Source: Hawksworthiomyces lignivorus
Taxonomy: Eukaryota > Ascomycota > Sordariomycetes > Ophiostomatales > Ophiostomataceae
NCBI GenBank assembly: GCA_002917075.1
Contig: NTMA01000003.1
Span: 186,001-250,000, forward strand
Direction: 5' to 3'
DNA length: 64,000 bases
The notes beneath the pieces were generated by a model, which saw only the letters and a list, made by a program, of their open reading frames with translations, did not search any database and was not told the DNA's origin. Below are positions 11,991 through 22,415 of this stretch, one piece after another. The translations under genes were made by a program, and so were the position numbers. Numbering within the stretch: position 1 is the first letter of the stretch; the number at the start of each line of letters is the position of its first letter.

Positions 11991-14900
11991 ATGCGTCCGC
12001 CCGAAGCCTTTGGGCGTCCTCGACCCGTCAGCGCCGCCGAGGACGAGACGGCATCGACGCCGCTTGCTGGCGCTGGCGTGGCTGGTGGTGTTTCGGCTTG
12101 CGTCGGCAGCAGCGTGGCTACCTCTGGCGTGGGCGGCGGCAGTGGCATTACTACGGCGCCCATGATGACTTACTTTCTGGCCGAGGAGGCCGATGTGGAT
12201 GCGGCCATCGATAGCAGCTGTGGGGCTTCCGGGGCAAATACTCACCTGCGAGACCTAGAGAGCCTAAAACCAGCTCCACCGCATCCGCAGCGGCACGTGC
12301 ACAAACCCGACGTCGGTGGGACCGTTGCGGACACCACAGCCAGCATAACTCCGCCGGCGTCGAGCATCAGTGGCAGCGGCATCAGCACCACCCACAGCAG
12401 TGATGATACCAGCCGGAGGCGGCCGGATCGGCAGGACCGCTTTGACGACGACGATCATGCCAGAAACGACAACGACCACAGCAACGACAGCGGCCTCGAC
12501 GACTTCGACCACAACCCCCACGCCGTCCTGTCCCCGCGGCCGAGCACGCCTCCTTATGCCACGGCCCAACACGCCCACCACGCTACCTACCACCCCCACG
12601 CGCACACCCACGGCTTCGCAGCAACCTCCTCCCATGCTCCGCTGCCGCCCAACTTTTCTCCCCTCTTCTCCCAGTCGACGACGCCCAGCTTTCCCGGCAC
12701 GTCCGGCCCCGCATCCCTGTCCGCGCTGAGCAGCCCGTCGTCGCGGCGCAACTCCCTCGGCAGCTCCCTGATGGACGACAACATTAGCAGCGAAGCCATC
12801 CTGACGCGGGACCCAAGCTTCGAGATGGATCGGGGCCCAGCCGGCGGCGGTGGTGAGCTGCGCTTCGGCCCCAGCATCAGTGCTGCTAGTGCTGCTGGCA
12901 GTGCTCCGTCATCGGCCGTAAACTCGTCGGCTGCTGCGGCCGCCGTGGCTGCCTCTCTTCTTCTCGCCTCCTCTCCCTCCGGCACGTCGACGGCAAACAA
13001 CAGCATGATGCTGGACAGCGGCAGCGCCCCGCAGCTCATCATGCCCAGCATCAAGATGCCCAGCCGCCGGCCCTTTACGGAGACGGGCAAGAACATGGGC
13101 CGACTCAAGGTTCTGATTGCCGGCGACTCGGGTATGGGATGCCTCATCTTTTCTAAACGCTTCTTGCTGCTAAACCACTGACTCCTGTATTGTAGGTCTG
13201 GGCAAAACGTCACTCATCAAAGCTATCGTGCAGTCTTGCCAGCACATTGTGCACGTCGATCACATCACGCCGCAGTCCTTTTCTCTTACGGGGGGAAGCC
13301 GCAGATCGTCGGCAGCCGCGGTGCCTCTGTCGTCCAAAGACGGACAGGGGACGATCCGCGCCCGGCGGAAATCGTCTCGATCGTCGCGGCCCGACCAGTC
13401 CACGAGCCAGATCACCGAGGTCTATGCGAGCACCAAGCCGTATCCGGCATGGTGGAACGAGCTGTCCGATGTCAGCGGCCCTCAAAGACGGAAGAGCCTG
13501 GGAGACAATGTGCTCGATCGGAATATCTGCTTTGTCGACACCCCGGGCTACAGCGGAAATTCATCAGTACGCGCTATTTCTAGTATATCTCTACCATGTC
13601 CAAGAGAGCTGCTGACCCTTTACTTTTTTCATAGACCATGGATGCCATAATGCCTGTCGTGCAGTATGTGGAGACGTATTTGCAGCGGCTGTGCTCCAAC
13701 TCCTTGAGCGATGCCGACTTGATTAGCCTTGTCAGCGGCGACGGTGGATCATCTGTCGACGTTGTGTTCTACCTCATATCCGGTAGTATGCATACACCCC
13801 TTAGGCCTCCTACTGTACTTTCATCGAATTGTATTACTGACATGCACTCTCTCCATAGATCTCAAGCCATCCGATATTGAGTATCTGCGTCTATTGACAC
13901 CAATGACCAACGTCATTCCGCTTTTGGCACGAGCAGACACTCTGAGGACGGAGAGAGACGTGGCTGATGCCAAAGACCGGATCGCCCGGCAGCTGCACGA
14001 AGCCCACATCAAGCCGTTTGTATTCACTACGCCGACAACGTCCCACGACCTGGCCGTCTTTCTTGCATCGACATCCGGGCTGGCCCAGCCATATGCAATA
14101 TCAAGCGCCAACGGCTCCGACCACGACATCATGGATGCCAGCCTGCTCATGAGCCCAGACTACGTCCAGCCGCTGGTGGCAACCGAACTGAAGACCTTGG
14201 TGGAGCAGGTGTTCTGTCCGGATGGCGTGTCACGTCTGCGGCACTCGGCCGCCCGGAAATGTGCCCAGTGGAGGAAATCCGAGGCCACTACAGATGAGCC
14301 CAGCATCGGAGGCATCGGTGGCAGCAACAGCCACTCGCCACGGCCGCAGTCCCTGTACCGCCCGCTCAGCCTCGGTGGCCACGGCATCCTGACCCCAAGC
14401 CGAGCTACTGCTGCGGCGACGGCAGCGTCCCCGGCAGGCGTCTTGACTGCACCGCTAGGCGCACCCTCGTCGTTCGCCCTGGCCCGACTCGCCGACCACG
14501 CGCAGCGCGAAGAGCACTTGGCCCAGATCCGCCTGGCCAGCTGGGCCGCCGAGCTGCAGCGCAGCCTGGAGAGCGAGCGCGCCCGCTACGCCAGCCTGGC
14601 TCGCAGCGAGCGTGCCGTCTGGCTGACCGAGCGCCTCAGCGAGTGCGTCCAGGACGGCACGCTGGTCGCCGTACCTGCCGGGACAGCAGCAGCAGCAGCA
14701 GCAGCAGCATCGGCGCCAAGTGGGCAGCCGCTGCAGCTGGCCAGAGCGGCGAACCACAACAGCAGCGGCAGCAACAGCAGCAACAATAACAAGAAAGTGT
14801 CAAGCGCAGTTATCAGCCGGTCAGCATCGTCAGCGCGCCTGGCACAGCAGAAGCAGCAGCAGGTGCTGAAGAAGGAGAAGAGGATAAAGAAGAGCCGGGC

Positions 14901-15138
14901 CTGGTCCATATCGTCGTCGGCCTCGTCGGCCAGCCGCTCCTTCTCCCACGAGGACCCGCTCGGTCTCCTGGAGGTCACCGCTGGCCTGCGGGCGCGGGGC
15001 CTGCTCGTCCTCGAGGTCCTGGGCAGCCTGAGTGTCCTAGGGGGCGTCGCCCTCTGGCTGGCTAAGCACAACTATCACATGCAGGCCCACGCGTGGGCCA
15101 TGAGCGAATGGTCGAAGCTGTGGAACGGGGAGCGCTGA
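11991..15138 (+). CDS. septin-like GTPase with long disordered N-terminus and C-terminal membrane segment
   Basis: Exons 11991-13131, 13196-13566, 13635-13782 and 13859-15138 give 979 residues. The first 370 residues are low-complexity (Ala, Ser, His, Pro). The P-loop GDSGLGKTS (about 378-386) is created by joining exons 1 and 2, which supports the model. A G3-type DTPGYS lies at about 495-500, then VVFYLISD and LLARAD (a G4 AKAD variant, about 575-580), in the order seen in the septin/TRAFAC GTPase fold. A basic and Ala/Ser-rich linker follows, ending in a hydrophobic helix (LLVLEVLGSLSVLGGVALWLA, given here only as a position, near residue 950). Canonical septins lack such a helix. Likely a membrane-anchored, septin-related scaffold GTPase; function unknown. 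Confidence 0.8.
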
Positions 15139-15589
15139 GAGACAGCAGCATCGGCAGCGGCACCAGCAGCAATGAAAAGCCGCTTGGGATGCTGTGGGAC
15201 AGTTCCCAGTTATACGATCTTTTTTTCATGCGCAGCTTCATTCATTCATTGATTTTTTCATTTTACTTTTCGAGGGGGTTCTTGGATCGTACGCATATCT
15301 TGCTTTTAGTTTTGCCATAATCATCATACCACAGGGAGAGGGCATATCGAGGCGTTTTGACATTTGGACGCGCTTTCTTCACTTACTTCACTGCTGTACT
15401 TCTTCCAAGACAAACTCCTTTTTATCTAAAGTCTTAACATCAATTCCACATCTTTATATTACGATATTTACGTGCTAATTGGCGAGGTGGTTGAGTGGTT
15501 AAGGATAGTTTCTTCTGAGCTACAATGGTCGGTGAGTTCTCCCACGGATATATACAAGAGCGCGACCATAAATTCATTCCTGCTCTCCT
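15139..15589. other. spacer with tRNA-Ser-like fragment
   Basis: This is the 3' flank shared by two converging genes. Apart from the tRNA-like 5' half at 15481-15504 it holds only AT-rich sequence. Confidence 0.5.
15481..15504 (+). pseudogene. 5' half of a tRNA-Ser-like gene (relic)
   Basis: The 24 bases GGCGAGGTGG-TTGAGTGGTTAAGG match the acceptor strand, D arm and A box of fungal tRNA-Ser, except that the usual GGCCGAG reads GGTTGAG. No T-loop GTTCGANNC and no CTCGCC partner follows in the next 150 bases, so this is a fragment and not a working gene. Two C-to-T changes would fit repeat-induced point mutation; that is inference. Confidence 0.55.
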
Positions 15590-16864
15590 CTATGCTTCAA
15601 CAGCCCGCAGAATCTCCATAACATGCTCCGCCTTGTGAATCGGCCGCGGATTGAGCGCTACTGAAAAATCATGCAGACTGTTCTCCGCTAGGTGCTGAAG
15701 CTTCTCATCCCCCTCTATGCCAACTTCTCGCAGCGTTCTAGGCATACCGAGTTCGCGGATGATAGCATCCAGCAGATCAGCAAGGTCGGCCGTGTCAGGT
15801 GCCAGGCCTTTGGATGTGAACAGCGCTGCGCAAGTGGGCTCATCCCAGAGTCCCGCGGCTAGGATGGCCTGTTTGTCGCCGTTCACGCCTTGATTGTACC
15901 GACACACCGCCGGCAGCAGCACGCAGCTTGTCTCGCCGTGCTTGACGCCCATAGGGCCCAGCATGTGACCGATGCCATGCGACGCCCCGGGAAAGCAGCC
16001 TCCCCACATGAACGGCGTGACCGTCAGTGCGACGCCGAGCTGCGCATGTAGACGGGCCGCGGCGCCTTTGCCGTCGTTGTCCCGGCTTGCCGCTAGCAAG
16101 CCAGGGACAAGCAGCCGCAGCCCGCGCAGACAGGTTTCGAAAACCTCGTCGCGCGAACCATGGCCGACCGCAATCTCAACGCCGTGGTCGATACCCCGCA
16201 CACCCGTCTCCAGCCAGATCGTGCTAGGTGTCGCCAGACACAGCCACGGGTCGAGAATCGTAACCGTCGAGCCGCCGGACGCAATCTGGTACTTGCGATG
16301 GGTTTTTTGGTCTGTGACGCCCGCTATAAAAGTGTGCTCGCCGCCAGAGAGGGATGTAGGGATCATAATGAGATTCTGCTTGTGGGGCACGATGGCAGGA
16401 AAGACGAGCTTCTTCTCCTCCGGGTGGCGGCGGATCTCGCACTTTGAAAGCGCTTCTACCGTGTCCAGCTCGTTGGCTGTCATTGCGCATATCATTTTTG
16501 CAGCATCAGCAAGCGAGCCGGCGCCTAGGCTGATCACCGTGTCGGCCTGCACAGCCTGCATGGCGTGGAACACCTGCACGCACTCCTCCAGCATCGTGTG
16601 CTGTGCCATGCCCATCTGAACGCCCTTTACGCGGTCTCCCAGAGCCGCTTTCAGTCGGTCGAGGGCATCCGTGTTCTTGCACAGGCTAGGACTAGCGAGC
16701 ACGAACACCTTCGCATCAGCACCAACGTGACGTGTGATGGCCTGGTCAAATGGCAGACCATAGCTAATTGTCGGACTGAATAGACCTGTGTTGTCTATCA
16801 ACTTGCCAAAGACCTCTTCGGTTGGCAGAGGAGTCGATGAGCTGACTTGCTGCAGAACTGACAT
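15590..16864 (-). CDS. iron-ADH superfamily dehydrogenase, maleylacetate-reductase-like
   Basis: A single exon of 424 residues. GAGSLADAAK (about 114-123) is the dinucleotide-binding turn of the Fe-ADH fold, and GASHGIGHMLGP (about 293-304) with KHGE (308-311) aligns with the conserved H-x3-H-x9-H segment. The first metal ligand of classic Fe-ADHs (Asp in GxDALTHAIE) is Arg223 here (TGVRGIDHGVE), while His227 stays. Loss of that Asp is also known in metal-independent maleylacetate reductases, which reduce maleylacetate to 3-oxoadipate in the hydroxyquinol branch of aromatic catabolism. It is the left flank of the metabolic island, but its promoter has no CGG-N7-CCG site, so joint regulation is unproven. 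Confidence 0.85.
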   Translation of the reverse strand: MSVLQQVSSSTPLPTEEVFGKLIDNTGLFSPTISYGLPFDQAITRHVGADAKVFVLASPSLCKNTDALDRLKAALGDRVKGVQMGMAQHTMLEECVQVFHAMQAVQADTVISLGAGSLADAAKMICAMTANELDTVEALSKCEIRRHPEEKKLVFPAIVPHKQNLIMIPTSLSGGEHTFIAGVTDQKTHRKYQIASGGSTVTILDPWLCLATPSTIWLETGVRGIDHGVEIAVGHGSRDEVFETCLRGLRLLVPGLLAASRDNDGKGAAARLHAQLGVALTVTPFMWGGCFPGASHGIGHMLGPMGVKHGETSCVLLPAVCRYNQGVNGDKQAILAAGLWDEPTCAALFTSKGLAPDTADLADLLDAIIRELGMPRTLREVGIEGDEKLQHLAENSLHDFSVALNPRPIHKAEHVMEILRAVEA

Positions 16865-18434
16865 TGCGTTATCGTATGTGTTGCTTTGAATTTTCCTTAT
16901 AAACCGTTATTGCTCGTTGAACACAAAACGGGTTTCTATGATCACAATTCTGAGCGACTTTAGCAGTGGCCAAGAGCGTATGGGAGTTGAGCAAATTTGT
17001 ACTCAACATTGTGCCTATGTTCTGCTCATTCACTCCGTTACCGACTCTACGCTCCTTGCCATGCTTCATCGAATTCATAGAACATGCCATTGTCTTGACA
17101 CAAGCATTTCAGATATTACATGAGACGGAAATGCAACCTCGGAATAAGGTATATGGCCACAGAAAACGGAGATAAAGCAATTGAAATCCGAAAACAAGAA
17201 TACAGAAATTGAAACCTCAAGGAGCCAACCAAAGCTCTGACATTTGGCATGTACAGTACGTGTTCGCTGGCTAGGCACGGGCCGCATCGGCGCCGACGGC
17301 TGCATTAGCTCCTTAGCAAGAATGATACAGCAGTTAACAGACAGTGCATAACTGCTATAGTCTCTGTCTTGTACTCTATCTCACAGTTTATAAGCTAGGC
17401 TCGAAAAGGTGAGCCTTGTGAATTAATCTGGAAGCTCAAATACCGAGGACACCGTTCCTTTCAGAGCCCATACATTGTCGTTCTATGTCCTACACCACTA
17501 CGGTCTGCCGATTTGCGATCAGATCGAGATTGTTCAAGAAAAAGTCCGGACTTAGGCGAATTCATTACTACATCCGTGGTGCATCAAGGATCTTACGTAT
17601 TAATCGACGCGCGTGGCAAGGTCAGGGTGTCTTTGTAGGGTCGTCTTCGGATGGAGAGTCCTGAAAAACCCGGCGCCGATGTCAGGCGAACAGCGAGGGT
17701 AACCATATAGTTCAAGTATGAAAAAGCATGATTTAACTTGGAAATTTGAATCTATGCTCTGAACCTTAATGCCCCCATGATGTGTCGAGACCCACTACCA
17801 GTTGGTTATATCAGACATCAGCTAATAGTCAAGACGCAGCAAGCTATCTCCGTCGAGAATTCCTATGAATCGAAACTTTCTGCTAACAGGAGTCCATTTA
17901 AATGTAGTCTAGGATCATATAGCTGAAATTAAAAATACAGAATATCGGTTGCTTCGGACCCACTGTTCACAGAATACAAAAATAGTTTTCGAAATCCGTA
18001 TCTTGTTGTGTTTAACTAATCTCGCGGCAGAAACAATGGCGACCCTCGAGGTAAGCATAATACTAGCTCATATTAACTATTTGCTGAATTCTCAACCCAT
18101 GGCATCAATAGAATTTTAAGCGAACAATCTCTGATATTACAAAGTCCGTGCCTAGGAAGCGTTTTGTTTACGCAGTTAACATAGCCCCGTCCCGTACGCT
18201 AATATGGGCGTCTTAATCGCACTGCATTCTATCCTAGAGTTTGGGTTGTCACTGCTGTCACGTATTTATAGTTTATGCTCATTCTTCAACATCTGACGAG
18301 TCACAGAATCATCTGCTGTTTTCAGACCGTAGTCGCTAGCTTGCTCGGTAACATAAAATTTGAATAAATATCTGCTACAAAAATTGCTTTAAGCCAATGG
18401 CGGATCTCAAAGAGAAGAATGGATGCTTTGCTAT

Positions 18435-18451
18435 CCGATTGCATCAATCGG
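18435..18451. promoter_or_regulatory. 17-bp palindrome upstream of amidohydrolase
   Basis: CCGATTG-CAT-CAATCGG is a perfect 7-bp inverted repeat with a 3-bp spacer, about 225 bp upstream of the ATG at 18676. An everted CCG...CGG arrangement is another known Zn2Cys6 site form. No second copy was noticed. Confidence 0.35.
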
Positions 18452-18519
18452 TGCCTTGCATTATTCTCCGAGTGCACTAATATATCAAAGCTGATATTCT
18501 ACGAGTGCTCCGCAATGTT

Positions 18520-18586
18520 CGGGTTTAGGCCGCTAAAAAGGTTTCTAGCGTCACGAACGTCCATATCGCGAGTCGGGAAATGCCCG
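18520..18586. promoter_or_regulatory. two CGG-N7-CCG sites in amidohydrolase promoter
   Basis: CGGGTTTAGGCCG at 18520-18532 and CGGGAAATGCCCG at 18574-18586, 144 and 90 bp upstream of the ATG. Their starts are 54 bp apart, three times the 18-bp spacing seen in two other promoters. CGG triplets in inverted orientation at fixed spacing are the standard target of Zn2Cys6 dimers; the gene at 27109-29364 is the obvious candidate. Confidence 0.65.
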
Positions 18587-18675
18587 TTGAATGCTAACCG
18601 ATAAATAAAAGCTAATAGTCATACACAGCCAAGCATACCAGTCTGTCACAGACAACCCCGAAGCGTGGAAGAGTA

Positions 18676-19702
18676 ATGTCTGCCAATACAGACGCCAATA
18701 TGGACACTGAATCTCTCTTCCCCGGGGGAGGCTGGGATACTCATCATCATATTTTTGAACGTAAGTGTGTGGCCATCCTGGACAGTTCGACCCATCTCTT
18801 CAACCACTATTTCTAACGACGTCCATATAGCCGAATTATTCCCATACAGCCCGAATCGACACTTGACTCCACCCGCAGCCACCATCAAGCAATATGAGGC
18901 GTTCAGAAAGCGTTTAGGTTTAACAAAATCTGTCCTAACTCAGGGCTTGTCTTATGGAAGTGACACGGCCTCCCTCAAGGCATTTATCTCTAGGCTGGGA
19001 GACGCGGTAGCTTCTGGTGTTGGTGTCATTGACCCAGAGTCGACCAGCGACGATGAAATTAAAGACTTGCATGCCAGCGGAGTTCGTGGTCTTCGCGTTA
19101 ATCTATATCGATATGGCGCCATGGAGGATGTCGACTTGCAGAAGAAAGCACTGTTGGCACATATGAAGAGGATTACAGATCTGTCGTTGCCGTGGAGTTT
19201 AACTATGACGACGACGCAGACCAAATTCTGGGATACACTAGAGCCCTTCATCCGCGATCATGTCGCGAGAGAGGGCAAGTCTTTGGTCACGGACCACCTC
19301 GCCTTGCTTAAAGCGCCGAGTATGCTTCCACCCGAATACCAGCAGGATCCCACCAGCCAGCCCGGGTTTGCGGCAATTATGCGGCTGGTACGCGACGGCC
19401 ATCTGTTCGTTAAGCTTAGTGCACCATACCGAGTGAGCAAGCTAGCTCCACATTACGAAGATCTGAAGTTCCTTGTGCGGACATTCATCGATGCAAATAA
19501 GCATCAAGTTCTCTGGGGAAGCGATTGGCCACATACACCACATATTAAAGTTCGGAGTCGTGAAGAGGCGCTCAAAGAACAGCCTTACCTAGAAATCGAC
19601 GACGAAGCGTGGCTTCGGAGTCTGAAAGCGTGGCTGTCCGATGAAGAATGGCACTTGCTCATGGTGGAAAATCCCAGTAAGCTTTTTGGACAATCATACT
19701 AG
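18676..19702 (+). CDS. amidohydrolase-2 family protein (lactonase-like TIM barrel)
   Basis: Two exons, 18676-18760 and 18831-19702, 318 residues. Splicing creates GWDTHHHIFEPELFPYSP, the N-terminal H-x-H barrel strand of the family. The C-terminal part has HLFVKLSAPYR and VLWGSDWPHTPH, whose Asp is the catalytic acid/base in the 2-pyrone-4,6-dicarboxylate lactonase (LigI) and sugar-lactonase branch. Length is typical. The likely reaction is hydrolysis of a lactone to a hydroxy acid in the cytosol. Two CGG-N7-CCG sites lie within 160 bp upstream. Substrate cannot be stated; decarboxylase members of the superfamily are the main alternative. Confidence 0.88.
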
Positions 19703-19921
19703 CAAATACGCACAAACTGTAAGCCTGAGAAGGCATCTCTTTACTTAACCCTCCATAGCCACGACTGCTTTCCTTTCCAGTGTTCTTTGCTACGATTAGT
19801 TCGACAAGCACACAAATATAGGCTCAGTACACTAGATTTTATCTAGGCTAGTTTTTCTGTATATTTCATATTATCTATTGATAGTGTACAGAAGCGATCA
19901 CAACCTCTTTTCATTTTCACT

Positions 19922-20364
19922 TTATTCCAGGGGGCTCGAGTCAATGGGCATGTCGTAGACGATAGTATCGGTGCAGAGAGACAGACGAATTTCCTGAACG
20001 GTTTTGTGCAAGGGATTAGGTCCATACGCGAGCACCGATTCCTCGTTGTCCATAACCGTCACAATTGCCATATCATATCCCTGTGCTCGGTGAGCTGTGC
20101 TGGGAAGGACACCACCCAATCTCCAGGATCGAAGGCCTTTGGGAATCAGTCAGTGTGAAATAAGTTGTCTTGCGAATCTCATTGGCAGCTAGTCATACCT
20201 GGCACCGGGCCAACCAGAGCCTCACCAGCTTTACGCAGCTCCGCAAGCTGGGCTTGAGTTACCCCTTGCTTGAGTTTGAAGAGAACTAGAACGTTTAATT
20301 AGCCTTTGTTAACGGCCGTCAATTTTTCATAACGAATACTCTTACCCATATGCAAGATTGCCAT
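19922..20364 (-). CDS. Dabb (stress-responsive A/B barrel) protein 1
   Basis: Three exons: 20364-20346, 20285-20199 and 20136-19922, 106 residues. The spliced start MAILHMVLFKLKQGVTQ is the signature first strand of the dimeric alpha+beta barrel (Dabb) fold, and YDMAIVTVMDNEESVLAY is the second half. The first exon is only 19 nt and stops after HMG-phase 1, exactly as in the second Dabb gene at 25980-26511. Dabb and related ferredoxin-like barrel proteins include small isomerases, cyclases and monooxygenases. Two CGG-N7-CCG sites lie 99-130 bp upstream. Role inferred from context only. Confidence 0.85.
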
Positions 20365-20462
20365 TTTGGATACGTTAGGTAGTCCTGTGTTTGTTTAGCG
20401 CACTATGCTTTATGTTTCCAAGCTAGATGGGAAGGCATAATATAAATATGAAAGTGCAGCTC

Positions 20463-20493
20463 CGGCGTTTCGCCGGATAGCGGCTTTAGGCCG
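20463..20493. promoter_or_regulatory. paired CGG-N7-CCG sites in Dabb-1 promoter
   Basis: CGGCGTTTCGCCG (20463-20475) and CGGCTTTAGGCCG (20481-20493), starts 18 bp apart, 99-130 bp before the ATG at 20364. Each is almost perfectly palindromic, so they look like hairpins, but spacing and recurrence in neighbouring promoters favour regulator binding. Confidence 0.7.
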
Positions 20494-20778
20494 CCTAAAG
20501 TACACACTAATAAAAAAGGCCAGGTAAATCTCTTCGAGATAACGACCTTATCTTGGTGGCCAACTATTTACGATATATCGAGAGTATGAGATTAGCTATA
20601 TTCTGTGTCTACTACGGCAGCTGAATTGTATTATTAGTCTCTCTGCAGCTATTTCTATCTTAGATTATGGCTAACTTTCGTGGTTGGTTTGGGACTAATT
20701 TGCAGGAGCCAAAGTCTTACCGTATTATAATGCCCAGAGACATAACTATAGCATTGTAAAATAGTACTTTTATTTATC

Positions 20779-20799
20779 TTTTTTTTTTTTTTTTTTTTT
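20779..20799 (+). repeat. T21 homopolymer
   Basis: A run of 21 T lies about 150 bp downstream of the Ldh2 gene end, which faces it. It may be the degraded tail of a retroposed element or just a slippage tract. Confidence 0.7.
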
Positions 20800-20945
20800 G
20801 CTGGAGTAAGCAGTGTTATTTTGCGGGCTTCGCAGGCGAAACTAAAATCTTCAAACTACAGAGTGAGATGAAAATAAACTAGTTTGTTAGGGTTTAAAAT
20901 ACAGCTTCGAAGTCTGGTGATGTTCCTATGGCAGTGATTGAATTC

Positions 20946-22028
20946 TCAATTCGAGTTCTTAGTACCAATCGCATCTGCGCCAACCCGCTTGGCTTCTTCA
21001 TTCAAAGTCTGAATTTCCGCTTCTACATACGGAATTCCAGTCTTGAGCCTCGCTTCCTCATTTAACTGCTCAATCTCCCCAGGCATATAGATTCGTTCGA
21101 CGCCAGGGGCCTTCTCCGACCCTGTAACTCTCTGATATAAATAGGCCATGCGTTCCTTGAATTCGTCGATGCTCATAAATAGGTCAGGCTTGATCGCAAT
21201 AAAGAAGTGGCCGACATCTGAGGGCTTCGACGGATCGTATGGGCCGGTTACATGGCCAGCAAAGGCGGAACCGGATAGCACGCCAGAGAATACGTCCATC
21301 ATTATGGCGAGCGCGCTTCCCTTTGGCCCGCCCATTGGAAGCATCACGCCTTTCAAGGCTTTCGCAGGGTCGTCCGTGGGATAGCCTTCTGCGTCCAATG
21401 ACCAGTCTTTTGGAATCTTCTCGTCTCTTCTCAACGCCTTGTAAATCTTTCCTCTGGCAGCCACGGATGGAGCCATGTCCAGTATGAATGGCCTCTCCTT
21501 GCCCGGGGCGCCGCAGGCCATCGGCGAGACGCCGATAAGTTTCTGCTTGCCTCCCCACACGGTCATCGCTGGGCTGGAGTTTGTGAACACGAGGCTCATC
21601 ATCCCTGCGTCGGCCGCTTGCTGAGCAATCCAGGCGCTCATGCCAAAGTGGTTTGAATGCTTTATGCTGACCATGCCGATGCCGAATGTCCGCGCCATCT
21701 CAACCGCCTTGTCTATGCCTTTGCTCGCGGCGAGAAAACCAAATCCGTTTTTGCCGTCCACCTGCGCCACAACGGGAGTGACTTCTTGGACGGTCGGAGT
21801 TGCAGCGGGGTCCAACACCCCCTCCCTGATGCGTGCCATGTACGAGGGGATGCGGTTGATGCCATGCGTGTCTACGCCGCGGAGGTCCGCAGCAACCAGG
21901 CACCTGGCAACAATGGCGGCATTCTCCGCAGGCACACCGTTCCCTTTGAGCACGCCTTCCGCAAAAGCTCTTGCCGCTGCGGCATCGACATAGTACTTTT
22001 TCGATTCTGAAGTCTGCTCGCCAGCCAT
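20946..22028 (-). CDS. Ldh2/MDH2-type 2-hydroxyacid (malate/lactate-like) dehydrogenase
   Basis: Single exon, 360 residues, the normal length of the family. AADLRGVDTHGINRIP places the conserved proton-donor His at residue 55, and IKHSNHFGM (about 122-130) is the second signature block; GGPKGSALAIMMDVFSGVLSG near residue 230-250 is the nicotinamide-binding part. Members use NAD(P) with 2-hydroxy/2-keto acids such as malate, ureidoglycolate, sulfolactate or 2,3-diketogulonate. No targeting peptide is obvious, so a cytosolic enzyme is likely. Three CGG-N7-CCG sites upstream tie it to the cluster regulator. Exact substrate unknown. Confidence 0.92.
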   Translation of the reverse strand: MAGEQTSESKKYYVDAAAARAFAEGVLKGNGVPAENAAIVARCLVAADLRGVDTHGINRIPSYMARIREGVLDPAATPTVQEVTPVVAQVDGKNGFGFLAASKGIDKAVEMARTFGIGMVSIKHSNHFGMSAWIAQQAADAGMMSLVFTNSSPAMTVWGGKQKLIGVSPMACGAPGKERPFILDMAPSVAARGKIYKALRRDEKIPKDWSLDAEGYPTDDPAKALKGVMLPMGGPKGSALAIMMDVFSGVLSGSAFAGHVTGPYDPSKPSDVGHFFIAIKPDLFMSIDEFKERMAYLYQRVTGSEKAPGVERIYMPGEIEQLNEEARLKTGIPYVEAEIQTLNEEAKRVGADAIGTKNSN

Positions 22029-22159
22029 GGTAATTTCTATTGGCGGTGCTTCTGTTTGCTGTTTCTGCCTCGTCGGCGAGACTAAGAAGTTGAATTACAA
22101 ACAGCTGCTGCACGAAATTATATTTTCCCAAAAGTGGCAGAATTATGACGTGCCATTAT

Positions 22160-22190
22160 CGGTGAGTCTCCGTAGTACGGGTCAAAGCCG
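22160..22190. promoter_or_regulatory. paired CGG-N7-CCG sites in Ldh2 promoter
   Basis: CGGTGAGTCTCCG (22160-22172) and CGGGTCAAAGCCG (22178-22190), starts exactly 18 bp apart as in the Dabb-1 promoter, about 130-160 bp upstream of the ATG at 22028. Confidence 0.7.
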
Positions 22191-22415
22191 AGGATCTCAT
22201 CGTGAGCACCACACGTTCACATTAGGGGCTAGCATGTCACATAGAAAACTCGAGTCAAGTCAAGAAATTTCTGAGAATGGCTGCTTCACGTGCGTAAATA
22301 ATATCAAAACGTATTTTTGTCAGATTCATTAAACAAAATCCCTGCTTGGTTTTCTTTGTCTTGACTACCCCGAAAAGTATCTGGAAATATCTCTACTGTT
22401 CAATAGGCTTGGCAT

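Larger units (their letters stand above)
16865..18675. other. divergent spacer between dehydrogenase and amidohydrolase
   Basis: No gene seen in 1.8 kb; the DNA is AT-rich with short broken frames. The right end carries two CGG-N7-CCG sites and a 17-bp palindrome, described separately. The left end has only a CGG half site (acgggttt near 16930). Confidence 0.5.
20365..20945. other. spacer between Dabb-1 promoter and Ldh2 3' end
   Basis: Apart from the paired regulatory sites it is AT-rich and ends in a run of 21 T at 20779-20799. No gene or clear element ends were seen. Confidence 0.5.

Noticed and set aside
20463..20493. twin GC hairpins as a terminator or miniature transposon end
   Set aside because: They lie upstream of the Dabb-1 start, match CGG-N7-CCG exactly, and recur as pairs in the Ldh2 promoter, so regulator sites explain them better.
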